A stretch of DNA of 64,000 nt from Alphaproteobacteria bacterium (GTDB taxonomy: Bacteria > Pseudomonadota > Alphaproteobacteria > UBA828), in NCBI GenBank assembly GCA_009691045.1, contig SHWC01000002.1, positions 1 through 64,000 on the forward strand, written 5' to 3'. The first letter of the stretch is position 1; each line of letters opens with the position of its first letter. The position numbers and the translations under genes were made by a program. The notes beneath the pieces were generated by a model. The model did not search any database, had not been told where the DNA came from, and saw only the letters and a program-made list of their open reading frames with translations. This document shows positions 17,851 to 27,095 of this stretch, in pieces.

Positions 17851-18022
17851 GGCGCGCGACTCCGCTTCTACCGCTTCGCTTCGAATCGGCCGAAACTTTA
17901 ACCACCGGGCCGGCGCGGCACAAGGCACCCGGCCCTGCCGCCTCCCCTCGCCAAGGCGGAGGCCCTTGATTAGGATGACACCCAATTCGCGCGGCACCCC
18001 TCCCTCGCCCCTACGGCTTCCC

Positions 18023-18985
18023 ATGGCGGTTTATACCGACGTATCCGACGACGACCTCGAGGCCTTCCTCAAAGCCTATGATGTGGGCGAATTGCTCTCG
18101 TTCAAGGGCATTGCCGAGGGCGTCGAGAATTCGAACTTTTTGGTGATCACCGAGCACGGCACCTACATTCTCACGCTCTATGAAAAGCGCGTGAAGGCGG
18201 AGGACCTGCCGTTCTTCATCGGCCTGATGGAGCATTTGGCCACACGCGGCGTCGCCTGCCCAACGCCGATCCGCGCGCGCGATGGCAGCGCGCTGCGCCA
18301 GCTCTGTGGCCGGCCGGCGGCCCTGACCAGCTTTCTCAACGGCGTATGGCAACGCCGCATTCTGCCGCAGCACTGCCAGGCCCTCGGTACCGCGCTCGCC
18401 ACCATGCACAAGGCCGGCGCGGATTATCGATTGACGCGTGTCAACGCGCTGTCCTTGGCCGGCTGGCACGGCCTTTATGACGCGACGCGCGAACGGGCGA
18501 ACGAGGTTCAACGCGGCCTCGCCGACGAGCTTGGCGCCGAACTTGTCGCCCTCGATGCCGCCTGGCCGCGCGATCTACCCGCAGGCGTCATCCACGCCGA
18601 TCTTTTCCCCGACAATGTGTTCTTCAAGGGCGATGGGCTTTCGGGCTTCATCGATTTTTATTTCGCGTGCAATGATTTTTTTGCGTACGACTTGGCGATC
18701 TGTTTGAACGCCTGGTGCTTCGAGCCGGATCTGAGCTTCAACGCCACCAAAGGGCGCCTGATGATTTCGGCCTATCGGCGCGAACGCGCGCTTTCGCCGG
18801 CCGAGCGGACGGCATTACCGATCCTCGCGCGCGGCGCGGCGTTACGCTTTCTTCTGACGCGCCTCTATGACTGGCTCAACCAGGTCGATGGCGCGTTGGT
18901 CAGGCCGAAGGATCCGCTCGAATATGTCCGCAAGCTCCGCTTTCACCGGAGTGTGCGCGATGCCTCGGCCTATGGGATCGACTGA
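18023..18985 (+). CDS. thrB: Homoserine kinase (aminoglycoside-phosphotransferase fold)
   Basis: Phosphorylates L-homoserine on the way to threonine. At 320 residues it is the APH-fold type common in alphaproteobacteria, not the GHMP type. The N-terminus [16 protein letters not shown], the glycine-rich EGVENSNF loop, the catalytic [11 protein letters not shown] and the metal-binding [12 protein letters not shown] are all present. ATG at 18023 was chosen because the family N-terminus begins there. The partner threonine synthase gene (thrC) is 4 kb away on the other strand. rnhA follows after 4 bp. Confidence 0.95.
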   Translation: MAVYTDVSDDDLEAFLKAYDVGELLSFKGIAEGVENSNFLVITEHGTYILTLYEKRVKAEDLPFFIGLMEHLATRGVACPTPIRARDGSALRQLCGRPAALTSFLNGVWQRRILPQHCQALGTALATMHKAGADYRLTRVNALSLAGWHGLYDATRERANEVQRGLADELGAELVALDAAWPRDLPAGVIHADLFPDNVFFKGDGLSGFIDFYFACNDFFAYDLAICLNAWCFEPDLSFNATKGRLMISAYRRERALSPAERTALPILARGAALRFLLTRLYDWLNQVDGALVRPKDPLEYVRKLRFHRSVRDASAYGID

Positions 18986-18989
18986 GCGA

Positions 18990-19466
18990 ATGACGGCGGA
19001 TAAATCAGAGCCTATCGCCCGCCTCTATACCGATGGCGCATGCAGCGGCAATCCCGGCCCTGGCGGCTGGGGCGCGGTGCTCGAATGGAACGGGCATCGC
19101 AAGGAATTGCACGGCGGCGAGCCCGCGACCACCAACAACCGCATGGAATTGACCGCCGCCATCAAGGCGATCGAATCCTTGAGCCGTGCCGTCACGGTCG
19201 AGCTCTACACCGATAGCCGCTATTTGAAAGACGGCGTTACGCTTTGGCTCAAGGATTGGAAACGTCGCGGCTGGAAAATCGCGGACAAGAAACCGGTCAA
19301 GAACATCGACCTCTGGCAGCAAATCGACGCGCTGCTCACTCAGCACAAAATTTCATGGCATTGGGTCAAGGCTCATAATGGCCATGAGCAAAATGAGCGG
19401 GCCGATGAACTCGCCCGCCTCGGCATTGTCGAATTGCGCGACGCCTCACCAAATGAGAACGCATAG
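18990..19466 (+). CDS. rnhA: Ribonuclease HI
   Basis: Degrades the RNA strand of RNA:DNA hybrids. It has 158 residues and all catalytic positions: D15 (YTDGACSGN), E53 (RMELTAAI), D75 (YTDSRYLK), and H129 with D139 ([16 protein letters not shown]). The basic handle region ([16 protein letters not shown]) is present, as in E. coli RNase HI. It starts 4 bp after thrB, so the two are probably co-transcribed. Confidence 0.97.
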   Translation: MTADKSEPIARLYTDGACSGNPGPGGWGAVLEWNGHRKELHGGEPATTNNRMELTAAIKAIESLSRAVTVELYTDSRYLKDGVTLWLKDWKRRGWKIADKKPVKNIDLWQQIDALLTQHKISWHWVKAHNGHEQNERADELARLGIVELRDASPNENA

Positions 19467-19497
19467 CGAGATCGGGGAGACATGATTCACTTCTAAC

Positions 19498-19581
19498 GTC
19501 ATGGCCCGGCCCGACCGGGCCATCCATGGCAGCAACGAGTTCGTCGCACGATGGATGGCCCGATCAAGTCGGGCCATGACG
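19498..19581. repeat. CGTCAT...ATGACG inverted-repeat element, copy 1
   Basis: An 84-bp element between rnhA and the peroxiredoxin gene (convergent). Its outer ends are CGTCATGGCCCG and CGGGCCATGACG, and inner parts ATCCATGG and GATGGAT also face each other. Related elements sit at 44409-44487 and 46507-46638. Here it could also serve as a bidirectional terminator. Confidence 0.75.
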
Positions 19582-19601
19582 ACAAGGAAAAATGTCGCGA
19601 A

Positions 19602-20087
19602 CTAAATTTGCGTGAGCAATTTGTCGGCGCTGCTGTCTTTCATCTCGCCCGGATTGGCTTCGACATTGAGCACTTTGACGACGCCATTATCGACCAGCAT
19701 CGAGAACCGGGTCGTCCGCTCACCGAGGCCGAAGCCACGACCATCGAGTGTGAGCCCCGTCGCGCGCGCGAAGTCGCCATTGCCATCGGCCAGCATGGTG
19801 ACCTTATCGCCGACGCTCTGCGCATTGCCCCAGGCTTCCATGACGAAGGCGTCATTAACCGAAACGCAAGCAATCTCCGCGACGCCTTTTTTCTTGAAGT
19901 CGCCCGCATGCTCGACATAGTTCGGCAAATGCTTGGCCGAGCAGGTCGGCGTGAAGGCGCCCGGCAGCGCGAACAGGGCCACCTTGCGGCCCTTGAAATA
20001 ATCGTCGGATTTGATGTCCTTCATCCCATCGGCGGTTTTTTGCTTAAAAGTCACAGAGGGGATGCGGTCACCGACTTTAATCGCCAT
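19602..20087 (-). CDS. Peroxiredoxin (Prx5 / AhpE-like)
   Basis: A 161-residue thiol peroxidase. The peroxidatic Cys is C49 in LPGAFTPTCS, with the conserved Thr and Pro. The N-terminus MAIKVGDRIPSVTF and the segment VSVNDAFVMEAWG are typical of the Prx5 group, which detoxifies hydrogen and alkyl peroxides. There is no glutaredoxin fusion. It is a single gene, convergent with rnhA and divergent from yqgE. Confidence 0.94.
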   Translation of the reverse strand: MAIKVGDRIPSVTFKQKTADGMKDIKSDDYFKGRKVALFALPGAFTPTCSAKHLPNYVEHAGDFKKKGVAEIACVSVNDAFVMEAWGNAQSVGDKVTMLADGNGDFARATGLTLDGRGFGLGERTTRFSMLVDNGVVKVLNVEANPGEMKDSSADKLLTQI

Positions 20088-20259
20088 GTTTTCTCTCCCA
20101 ATAAGGCCCGTCCCGGGCTTCGGTTGCTGGTTTTTGGCACAGGCGGGGCCCGCCCGGCCGTGTTACCCATGTAAATATGGAATCCCAACCGGCGGAAAGC
20201 AAACGTCCCGCCGGGCAGCTGGCCATCCTTTATTAACCGGTTTCTTGCAACCATATGAG

Positions 20260-20877
20260 ATGACGATGGATATGGAGTTTGGCAGGTTGACGGGGCGCGC
20301 CATGACGCAATTGCCGAAGGCCACCGGATATCTAGGCGGCCACCTTCTGGTGGCCATGCCGCAAATGCCAGACCCGCGCTTTGCGCGTTCGGTGGTCTAT
20401 TTGTGCGCCCACACCTCCGACGGCGCCATGGGCCTCATAATCAATAAATTGATCGATTCCTTGAGCTTTCCCGACCTGTTGCGCCAGCTCAGCATCGAGC
20501 CGCCCGAATCGACCGATGCGATCCGGGTCCATTTTGGCGGCCCGGTCGAGGCCGCACGAGGTTTCGTCCTCCATTCAACGGATTACGTCCACGACGCCAC
20601 CATGGTGGTGGACGACCAATTCGCCCTGACCGCGACCGTCGATGTCCTAAAGGCCATCGCCAAGGGCGAGGGCCCGCGCCGTAGCCTATTGGCGCTCGGC
20701 TATGCCGGTTGGGCCCCCGGTCAGCTCGATCAGGAAATTCAATCCAATGGCTGGCTCACGGTGCCCACCGCGACCGATTTGGTCTTCGGTGCCGAAGTTG
20801 AGCACATTTGGCAGCAAGCGATCGAGCGCATCGGCGTCGACCTCGGCAAATTATCGTCCAACGCCGGTCACGCCTAA
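20260..20877 (+). CDS. YqgE/AlgH family protein
   Basis: A UPF0301 protein of about 205 residues. Diagnostic parts are GYLGGHLLVAMPQMPDPRFARSVV, then DGAMGLIINK, HFGGPVE, and LGYAGWAPGQLDQEIQSNGW. Molecular function is unknown; an old link to alginate regulation (AlgH) is not general. Starts at 20260, 20266, 20272 and 20302 are all possible; the conserved region begins just after 20302, so the N-terminus is uncertain. Its end overlaps the convergent acetyltransferase gene by 27 bp. Confidence 0.9.
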   Translation: MTMDMEFGRLTGRAMTQLPKATGYLGGHLLVAMPQMPDPRFARSVVYLCAHTSDGAMGLIINKLIDSLSFPDLLRQLSIEPPESTDAIRVHFGGPVEAARGFVLHSTDYVHDATMVVDDQFALTATVDVLKAIAKGEGPRRSLLALGYAGWAPGQLDQEIQSNGWLTVPTATDLVFGAEVEHIWQQAIERIGVDLGKLSSNAGHA

Positions 20878-21474
20878 TAGCCGATCCGCCGCCGCGCGAT
20901 AATCGCCGGCGAGCAGTGCGAACAACAAATGGTCGTGCCAGACCCCGTTGATTCGCAAATATTGCCGCGCATAGCCCTCTTGCCGAAAACCGCAGCGCTC
21001 GAGCAATTTTTTGCTGCGCGTGTTCTCGGGCATACAGGCCGCTTCGAGCCGATGCATACCGAGCGGGCCGAACGCGTGGTCGAGAAGCGCGCCGAGTGAT
21101 TCGGTCATATAGCCTTGGCCGGCGTGGGGGCGCCCGATCCAATAGCCGATGGTCGCCGATTGTGCCGTGCCGCGCTGCAGATTGCTGAGCGTGATCCCGC
21201 CGAGCAACGCATCATCATCACGCCGAAACACGAAATAGGCGTAACCACCATCTTCGCTCTCATCTCTCGTAAGCCGCCGAAGCCGGTGGCGATAAGCCGC
21301 CCGGCCCAGCGCATCGGGCGCCCAAGCCGGCTCCCATGGCATAAGAAAGTCGCGTGACGCGTGGCGCAACTCCGCCCAGGCGGGCCAATCATTCAATCGA
21401 GGCGCACGCAAATAGGCGCGCCGCGTGACGAACATCGGCTCGGTACGCCCACTGCCGCCTAGTCTGAGCGCCAT
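20851..21474 (-). CDS. GNAT acetyltransferase, RimJ/RimL type
   Basis: About 207 residues. The acetyl-CoA site is in IGYWIGRPHAGQGYMTESL, followed by GMHRLEAACMPENTRSKKLLERCGF, the usual RimJ-like pattern. Such enzymes acetylate protein N-termini, often ribosomal proteins; the substrate here is unknown. Start is ATG at 21472-21474, overlapping the tusA stop by one base (TGATG), so translation is likely coupled. Confidence 0.88.
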   Translation of the reverse strand: MALRLGGSGRTEPMFVTRRAYLRAPRLNDWPAWAELRHASRDFLMPWEPAWAPDALGRAAYRHRLRRLTRDESEDGGYAYFVFRRDDDALLGGITLSNLQRGTAQSATIGYWIGRPHAGQGYMTESLGALLDHAFGPLGMHRLEAACMPENTRSKKLLERCGFRQEGYARQYLRINGVWHDHLLFALLAGDYRAAADRLLGVTGVGR

Positions 21475-21701
21475 CAAGGCCCCTTCGCGATACGGAAGCT
21501 CAGCACCGCACCGTCTTCGCCAGTAGCGACCAATCGATGCCCGGCCGTGGCACAAAAATGCGGAAAATCGATCCGCGCTGCCGGGTCGGTCGCCAACACT
21601 TCGATTTCATCGCCCGGCGCCATGTCACCCAGCGCCTTGCGTGCCTTTAGAACTGGCAGCGGGCAACGCATGCCGCGGACATCAAGCGTGCGCACCTTCA
21701 A
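21474..21701 (-). CDS. TusA/SirA-family sulfur carrier protein
   Basis: A 75-residue protein with the family signature RGMRCPLPVLKARKAL, in which the Cys-Pro carries persulfide sulfur. In tRNA thiolation TusA passes sulfur from IscS onward; other members serve in sulfur oxidation or cofactor synthesis. The tusBCDE genes are not nearby, so the pathway is open. It follows the M16 peptidase gene by 6 bp on the minus strand. Confidence 0.93.
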   Translation of the reverse strand: MKVRTLDVRGMRCPLPVLKARKALGDMAPGDEIEVLATDPAARIDFPHFCATAGHRLVATGEDGAVLSFRIAKGP

Positions 21702-21707
21702 ATACCT

Positions 21708-22967
21708 TCAGCCGAAGCGCCCCACAATGCGATCATAGGGCTCAAGGCTACCGAGGGCACCGAGCGCGGTGACCGAGGGCCGGCTCGCCGTGAAGGTGCG
21801 CTTGGCCAGCGCCAGAATACGCTCGGGCGTAACCGCATCGATGCGCTCGACCATCTCCTCGATCGGCAGCGGGCGACCATAGATCAGCATATGGCGCCCG
21901 AGCCGCTCAATCCGTGACGAGGTGCTTTCGAGCGACATCATGAGGCCCGATTTCAATTGCGCGCGGGCCCGCGCGAGCTCGGGTTCGGTGATCGCCTCGC
22001 ACACCTTCAACATTTCATCCGCCATGACCGGAATGAGCTCCGCCGCATCGTCTGGCGCCGTGCCGGCATAGACGCCGAACGTACCGCCATCGGTATAGGA
22101 CGAGGCAAATGAGAAGACTGAATAAGCCAGGCCGCGCTTCTCGCGAATCTCCTGAAACAGGCGCGACGACATGCCCCCACCCAGAAGCGTCGAGAACAGC
22201 TGCATGGCCGGAAAATCCGGATCGTCAAACGCAACGCCATCGAAGCCCAGAATCAAATGAAGCTGCTCGAGATCGCGCGCATAGCGCCCGTCCCCGCCGC
22301 CATAGCGCGTGGCTTCACGCACCGTGGCTTTGGCGCTTGAGAGCGTATCGAAACTTTGCCCGACCAATTGGACCAGCGTTTCGTGCTCGAAGCGCCCGGC
22401 GCCCACCACCACCATGCGCGATGCGGCGTAGTGATCGGCCATATAGCCGGCCAATACATCGCGCCCAACTGATTCGACGATCGCCGCCGGGCCCAAAATA
22501 CTCCGCCCCATCGGCTGGTCGGGATAGACCACCTCTTGGAAATAGTCGAACACAATGTCATCGGGTGTGTCGTGCGCCTGCGCGATCTCCTGCACGATGA
22601 CCTGTTGCTCGCGCGCCAGCTCCTCCGGATCGAACACCGAGTGCTGCAAAATATCGGCCAAAATATCGACCGCGAGCGGCACGTCTTCTTTCATGACTTT
22701 GACGTAATAAGCGGTCTGCTCGCGCGAGGTATAGGCGTTCAAATGCCCACCGACCGCCTCGACCTCTTCCGCGATCGCCTGCGCGCTGCGCCGCGTCGTG
22801 CCCTTGAACGCCATGTGTTCGAGCATATGCGACACGCCATTGATCTCGGCCCGCTCGTCGCGCGCGCCAACATCGACCCACACGCCGATCGAGGCCGTCT
22901 CGACGCTCGGCATGGTCTCGCTAACGACGCGAAGACCATTTGGCAGTGTGGTAACGCGCGCGGTCAT
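21708..22967 (-). CDS. M16 family zinc peptidase (mitochondrial-processing-peptidase-like)
   Basis: A 419-residue protein with the inverted zinc motif HMLEH (H47, E50, H51) and the downstream Glu region (REQQVIVQEIAQAHD), so it should be catalytically active. The GGGMSSRLFQEIREKRGLAYSV stretch is the typical second-domain signature. The N-terminus TTLPNGLRVVSETMPSVETASIGVWV closely fits the alphaproteobacterial relatives of the mitochondrial processing peptidase beta subunit. The position immediately downstream of thrC is a familiar alphaproteobacterial neighbourhood. It overlaps thrC by 4 bp (ATGA). Confidence 0.94.
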   Translation of the reverse strand: MTARVTTLPNGLRVVSETMPSVETASIGVWVDVGARDERAEINGVSHMLEHMAFKGTTRRSAQAIAEEVEAVGGHLNAYTSREQTAYYVKVMKEDVPLAVDILADILQHSVFDPEELAREQQVIVQEIAQAHDTPDDIVFDYFQEVVYPDQPMGRSILGPAAIVESVGRDVLAGYMADHYAASRMVVVGAGRFEHETLVQLVGQSFDTLSSAKATVREATRYGGGDGRYARDLEQLHLILGFDGVAFDDPDFPAMQLFSTLLGGGMSSRLFQEIREKRGLAYSVFSFASSYTDGGTFGVYAGTAPDDAAELIPVMADEMLKVCEAITEPELARARAQLKSGLMMSLESTSSRIERLGRHMLIYGRPLPIEEMVERIDAVTPERILALAKRTFTASRPSVTALGALGSLEPYDRIVGRFG

Positions 22968-24400
22968 CGGCCGCCTCCGGCGCTGCGAAGCCCAGCGCCC
23001 GCCCCAGCGTGAGCGCGCACGAAGTCCTTCACGCGCGTCAGATCATTGGGCAGCCGCGTCGCGCGCTCGGGCCGCTCCAATAGATCGGCAAGGCGCGCCG
23101 GTAATTTGGGTTTGATGCCGGTCGCGCGTTCGACCGCCTCGGGAAATTTCGCGGGGTGCGCGGTCGCGAGACAAATCAAGGGCGCATCGCCCTCGGCCTC
23201 GCCGGCCGCGACGATACCAGCCGCGGTATGTGGATCGATCAAAATGCCGCTCTCCTTATAGGTGTGCGCGATGGCGCGTAGCGCCGCCGCATCATCGGCC
23301 CGATGGCCACGAAAAACCTGCCGTGCCGATTGCAATTCGGCCGCGCCGACCGCGAAGCGGCCATCGCGACCGAGTTGCTCCATCAGCCCACGCACCGCCG
23401 CGCCATTGCCGCCATGCAGCTCGAACAACAGGCGCTCGAAATTGCTCGCCACCTCGATATCCATCGAGGGGCTGGCGGACGGCGTGACGCCGGCCTTCTC
23501 ATAGGCGCCGCTCGCAAAAAAGCGCGCCAATATATCGTTCACATTGGTCGCGACATGGAGCCGCTTGATCGGCAATCCCATTTGGCGCGCGGCATAGCCG
23601 GCATAGACATTGCCAAAATTACCGGTCGGCACCACGAACGCGACAGGCCGCGTCGGCGCGCCCAACCGCAGACCGGCATAAAAATAATAGACCGCCTGCG
23701 CCGCGATGCGCGCCCAATTGATCGAGTTGATCGCCCCCAGCGAAAGCTGATCCCGAAACGCGAGATCGTTGAACATCGCCTTCACCAACGCCTGACAATC
23801 ATCGAAACTGCCGTCGATCGCGATGTTGTGCACATTGTCATCGAGCACGCTGGTCATTTGCCGGCGCTGCACCTCGGAGACGCGGCCATGCGGGTGCAGA
23901 ATAAACACCGAGAGATTGGGGCGGCCCCGGCAGGCGGCGATCGCGGCCGAGCCGGTATCGCCCGAGGTCGCGCCGACAATGGTCATATGCGCGGCGCGCT
24001 TGGTCAGCACATGGTCGAACAGCCGCCCCAACAATTGGAGTGCGAAATCCTTGAAGGCGAGTGTCGGCCCATGGAACAGCTCCAGAAGCCAGCGATTGGG
24101 CCCGAGCTGGATCAAGGGCGCGGTCGCCTCATGATCGAACCCCTTATAAGCATCCTTGGCCATGGTGAGCAGCGCGCGCTCATCGACGGCGCCCTGGGTA
24201 AAGGGCGCCAACACGCGCGCGGCTAAAGTCGGGTAGTCGAGCGGCGCCAGGGCGTCCATCGCCTGGGGCTTCAGCGCGGGCCAGGTCTCGGGCACGTAAA
24301 GCCCGCCATCGCGCGCGAGGCCGGAAAGCAGCACATCATCGAAGCCGACAGGGCTTGGCCCGCCGCCTTCCTTGGTGTGACGTGTCGAGATATAGCGCAA
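22964..24400 (-). CDS. thrC: Threonine synthase
   Basis: Converts O-phosphohomoserine to threonine with PLP. It has 478 residues and is the long, fungal/proteobacterial type. The PLP Lys is K117 in FHGPTLAFKDFALQ. Also seen are MRYISTRHTKEGG at the start, VGATSGDTGSAAIAA and VPTGNFGNVYAGYAA. It completes the pathway step after thrB (18023-18985). It overlaps the M16 gene (ATGA) and lies 83 bp after the M32 carboxypeptidase gene on the same strand. Confidence 0.96.
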   Translation of the reverse strand: MRYISTRHTKEGGGPSPVGFDDVLLSGLARDGGLYVPETWPALKPQAMDALAPLDYPTLAARVLAPFTQGAVDERALLTMAKDAYKGFDHEATAPLIQLGPNRWLLELFHGPTLAFKDFALQLLGRLFDHVLTKRAAHMTIVGATSGDTGSAAIAACRGRPNLSVFILHPHGRVSEVQRRQMTSVLDDNVHNIAIDGSFDDCQALVKAMFNDLAFRDQLSLGAINSINWARIAAQAVYYFYAGLRLGAPTRPVAFVVPTGNFGNVYAGYAARQMGLPIKRLHVATNVNDILARFFASGAYEKAGVTPSASPSMDIEVASNFERLLFELHGGNGAAVRGLMEQLGRDGRFAVGAAELQSARQVFRGHRADDAAALRAIAHTYKESGILIDPHTAAGIVAAGEAEGDAPLICLATAHPAKFPEAVERATGIKPKLPARLADLLERPERATRLPNDLTRVKDFVRAHAGAGAGLRSAGGGR

Positions 24401-24483
24401 AATTCAGCCCCTAAAACCCGGCCAGCCCGCCGGCATGAAGGGCCAGACTATAGGCTGGCAGGGAGGCCGAGCAAGGGAGGGAG

Positions 24484-25995
24484 CTACCCCAAATATCGCC
24501 GCTCCAAATGCGCCTTGAAGATGAGCGGATCCAAGGGCTTTCCCGTCGCGCGACTGACCAGCTCGCGCGAATCATAGAGCGAGCCCACGCTATGAACATG
24601 GCCGCGCAGCCAGGCGAGCAGCGGCCGGAAATCACCGCGCGCGATGGCCGGCACCAAATCGGCGTCCGACCGCTTCGCCGCGTCGAACAATTGCGCGGCG
24701 GTCAGCGCGCCCAGCGTATAGCTCGGGAAATAGCCGAGGTCGCCCCCGGTCCAGTGAATGTCCTGCAGGCAGCCTTCGCGCGGGCTTGGCGGCACGATGC
24801 CGAGATAATGCTTCATGCCCTGATTCCAGGCCTCGGGCAGATCGTCGACCGCGAGCGTGCCGTCGATCATCCGCTTTTCGAGGCCATAGCGGATCATGAC
24901 GTGGAACGGATAAGTCACCTCATCGGCATCGACGCGGATATAGCCGGGGTGCACGCGAATCGCATGGGCATAAAGATTGGCGGGCTCGAACGCCTCGCCC
25001 TCGACCGGCGCATGGCCTTGGAACGCCTCGCGGATCAACGGCGCGGCAAAGTTTAAAAACTCAAGACTTCGGCAGGCCTGCATTTCAACCAGCAAGGACT
25101 GGCTTTCATGTACGCTCATGCCGCGCGCATCGCCAACCGGCTGGGTGCGCCACGCCTCGGGCAGGCCGCGCTCATAAAGCGCGTGACCGGTCTCGTGCAA
25201 CACACCCATCAGCGCGCCGGCGAAATCCGTTTCGTCATAGCGTGTGGTGATGCGCACATCATCGGGCACGCCGCCGCAAAAGGGGTGCAGGCTCACATCG
25301 AGCCTGCCATGAGCGAACTCGAAACCGAGCCGCTCCATCATTTTGACGCCGAGCCCGCGCTGCGCCTCGATCGGGAAGCGGCCTTTGAGCGGCAGAGGCG
25401 CCGGGCGCTGATCCTGCCGCGCCATGACGCGCGCCAGAATATCCGGCAAGAATTTTTCGAGCGCGCCGAAAATGCGGTCGATCTCGGCCATGGTATAGCC
25501 CGGATCGAACGCATCGATCATCGCGTCATAGGGCGCGAGGCCGAGCGCCGCACCCTTGGCCGCGGCCTTTTCGCGCACCAGCGTGAGTAGCGGTTTATAG
25601 GATTCGGCGAACGCCTTGAAATCGCCCTTGGGGCGTGCCTCGCGCCAAACCATTTCGCATTTGGCGCCGGCCTTGGAGAGCGCCTCGACCAAATCGGGCG
25701 GCACGCCATTGGCATGGCGCTGGCGATGGCGCATTTCGCGCACATTGGCGCGCTGCCAATCGCTCAACGCTTTGCCATCGGTCTCGGCCTTGGCGATCAA
25801 CTCATCGAGCCTTGGATCGGTGATCAGCTCATGGCGGATCAGGCTCAATTCGGCGAGCTGATTGGAGCGCGCATTCGCACCACCCTCGGGCATCATGGTC
25901 GCCCAATCCCATTGCAACACCGCCGCCGCGCCATCGACATTGCCGATGCGGCGAAAGCGACGCTCCAATTCTTGATAGGCGACTTCTGGCGTCAT
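24484..25995 (-). CDS. M32 carboxypeptidase (Taq family)
   Basis: A metallocarboxypeptidase of 503 residues. The zinc motif is H267-E-T-G-H271 in VLHETGHALYERGLP, followed by the second conserved block HESQSLLVEMQACRS. The N-terminal helical part (LQWDWATMMPEGGANARSNQ) and the HPFCGG...DVRITTRYDE segment are characteristic. It releases C-terminal residues, probably from peptides in the cytoplasm. ATG at 25995 overlaps the surf1 stop (ATGA). Reading further upstream in frame only gives the shadow of surf1. Confidence 0.94.
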   Translation of the reverse strand: MTPEVAYQELERRFRRIGNVDGAAAVLQWDWATMMPEGGANARSNQLAELSLIRHELITDPRLDELIAKAETDGKALSDWQRANVREMRHRQRHANGVPPDLVEALSKAGAKCEMVWREARPKGDFKAFAESYKPLLTLVREKAAAKGAALGLAPYDAMIDAFDPGYTMAEIDRIFGALEKFLPDILARVMARQDQRPAPLPLKGRFPIEAQRGLGVKMMERLGFEFAHGRLDVSLHPFCGGVPDDVRITTRYDETDFAGALMGVLHETGHALYERGLPEAWRTQPVGDARGMSVHESQSLLVEMQACRSLEFLNFAAPLIREAFQGHAPVEGEAFEPANLYAHAIRVHPGYIRVDADEVTYPFHVMIRYGLEKRMIDGTLAVDDLPEAWNQGMKHYLGIVPPSPREGCLQDIHWTGGDLGYFPSYTLGALTAAQLFDAAKRSDADLVPAIARGDFRPLLAWLRGHVHSVGSLYDSRELVSRATGKPLDPLIFKAHLERRYLG

Positions 25996-26735
25996 GGTTT
26001 TGGCTTCAATTGCGTCCGGCGCTTGCCGCGCATGAAGAGCACATAGATCACGCCCAACCCAATGGCCAGCGCATACCAGGTGATGGCATAGCTCAAATGC
26101 TCGTTCCTGAGCGTGACGATGGTCTGCCCGCCGATCGGAAAGCCACCCGGATTTTCCGCCGGCCCCGCATTGACGACGAAACCCTGCGACGGCGTGCCAG
26201 CGGCGGCCGAAAGCGAAACCAGATCGACCCAGTACCAAATTCTTTGTTCGACGCTATTTTTCGGCGCGAACCAGGCATCATGCCCGCCCGGCACCACAAG
26301 GCCTTCAACGCGCAACCGGCCCTCGACCTGCCCCGCCCGGCGATGGCGCGCCTCTTTTCGCTCAAGCGGCACCCAACCACGGTTCAACAAAATGATCTGA
26401 CCATTGGTGCGCTTGAACGGCGTGATGATCTGGAACCCGAGCTGGCGTAAATGGCTGCGCGCGCCGAGCCATAATTCCTTATCGTGCAGAAACTCGCCTT
26501 CGACAAACACGCGCCGATAGAACAGTGGCGCCGGATCATCAACCATATCGGGCAGCGCGATCGGCGCGGCGGCGATGCGTTCGTTGCGATAGGCCTGCTC
26601 CGTGTTCTTCCAAATCAGTCTTTGGGTTTGCCAGGCGCCCAGCGCCAGCATCACCAGAATGCCGGGGATCGCGACCAGCGTCGCCCAACGCCGGGCGCGC
26701 GCTGAAAGCGGCGCTCGCTCAGTTTGCGCTGTCAC
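25992..26735 (-). CDS. surf1: SURF1 family cytochrome oxidase assembly protein
   Basis: About 247 residues. There is a membrane helix near each end: TLVAIPGILVMLALGAWQ at about 19-36 and YAITWYALAIGLGVIYVLFM near the C-terminus. Conserved SURF1 features between them are GAWQTQRLIWK, LNRGWVP and PGG...WFAPKN. It assists insertion of heme a into subunit I. GTG at 26735 was chosen; it lies 17 bp inside the end of the DUF983 gene. Confidence 0.93.
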   Translation of the reverse strand: MTAQTERAPLSARARRWATLVAIPGILVMLALGAWQTQRLIWKNTEQAYRNERIAAAPIALPDMVDDPAPLFYRRVFVEGEFLHDKELWLGARSHLRQLGFQIITPFKRTNGQIILLNRGWVPLERKEARHRRAGQVEGRLRVEGLVVPGGHDAWFAPKNSVEQRIWYWVDLVSLSAAAGTPSQGFVVNAGPAENPGGFPIGGQTIVTLRNEHLSYAITWYALAIGLGVIYVLFMRGKRRTQLKPKP

Positions 26736-27087
26736 TGAAATCGTCGGCCCTATTCTTGAATTGGAACGCAACCAACAAGCCCTTGGCCGGCCGGAGCATG
26801 AGCGCGGAAAGCGCAAAGACCGTGGGCGCCCATAGCACCAGATGCACCCAATAAGAAGGCTCGATGGTGAGCTCGACCAGAATGGCGAGCCCGACCACGA
26901 TCGCGCCGACCAGGAACATCACAAAAAAGGCCGGCCCATCGCCGGGGTCCGCGCCCTTGAACGATTGGCCACACGCCGTACAGGCATCCGAGATCTTGAG
27001 GAACCCGGCATAGAGCCGGCCCTTTCCGCAAGCGGGACACTGGCAGAGAAGACCCGCGCGCCAAGGCGACACGCGGGAGAGCGCCAT
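26719..27087 (-). CDS. DUF983 membrane protein
   Basis: A 122-residue protein with an N-terminal zinc-ribbon-like part (CQCPACGKGRLY and CTACGQSFKGADPGDGP) and two membrane helices (FFVMFLVGAIVVGLAILVEL and WVHLVLWAPTVFALSALML). DUF983 genes sit regularly between coxC and surf1 in alphaproteobacteria, so a role in oxidase maturation is likely but unproven. ATG at 27087 was chosen, 8 bp after the coxC stop. Confidence 0.9.
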   Translation of the reverse strand: MALSRVSPWRAGLLCQCPACGKGRLYAGFLKISDACTACGQSFKGADPGDGPAFFVMFLVGAIVVGLAILVELTIEPSYWVHLVLWAPTVFALSALMLRPAKGLLVAFQFKNRADDFSDSAN

Positions 27088-27095
27088 CGCCGGGT

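Noticed and set aside
17615-17923. Long N-terminal extension of the lipoprotein frame
   Set aside because: This part is the out-of-frame shadow of the CDGSH gene. The lipobox signal begins only after 17614.
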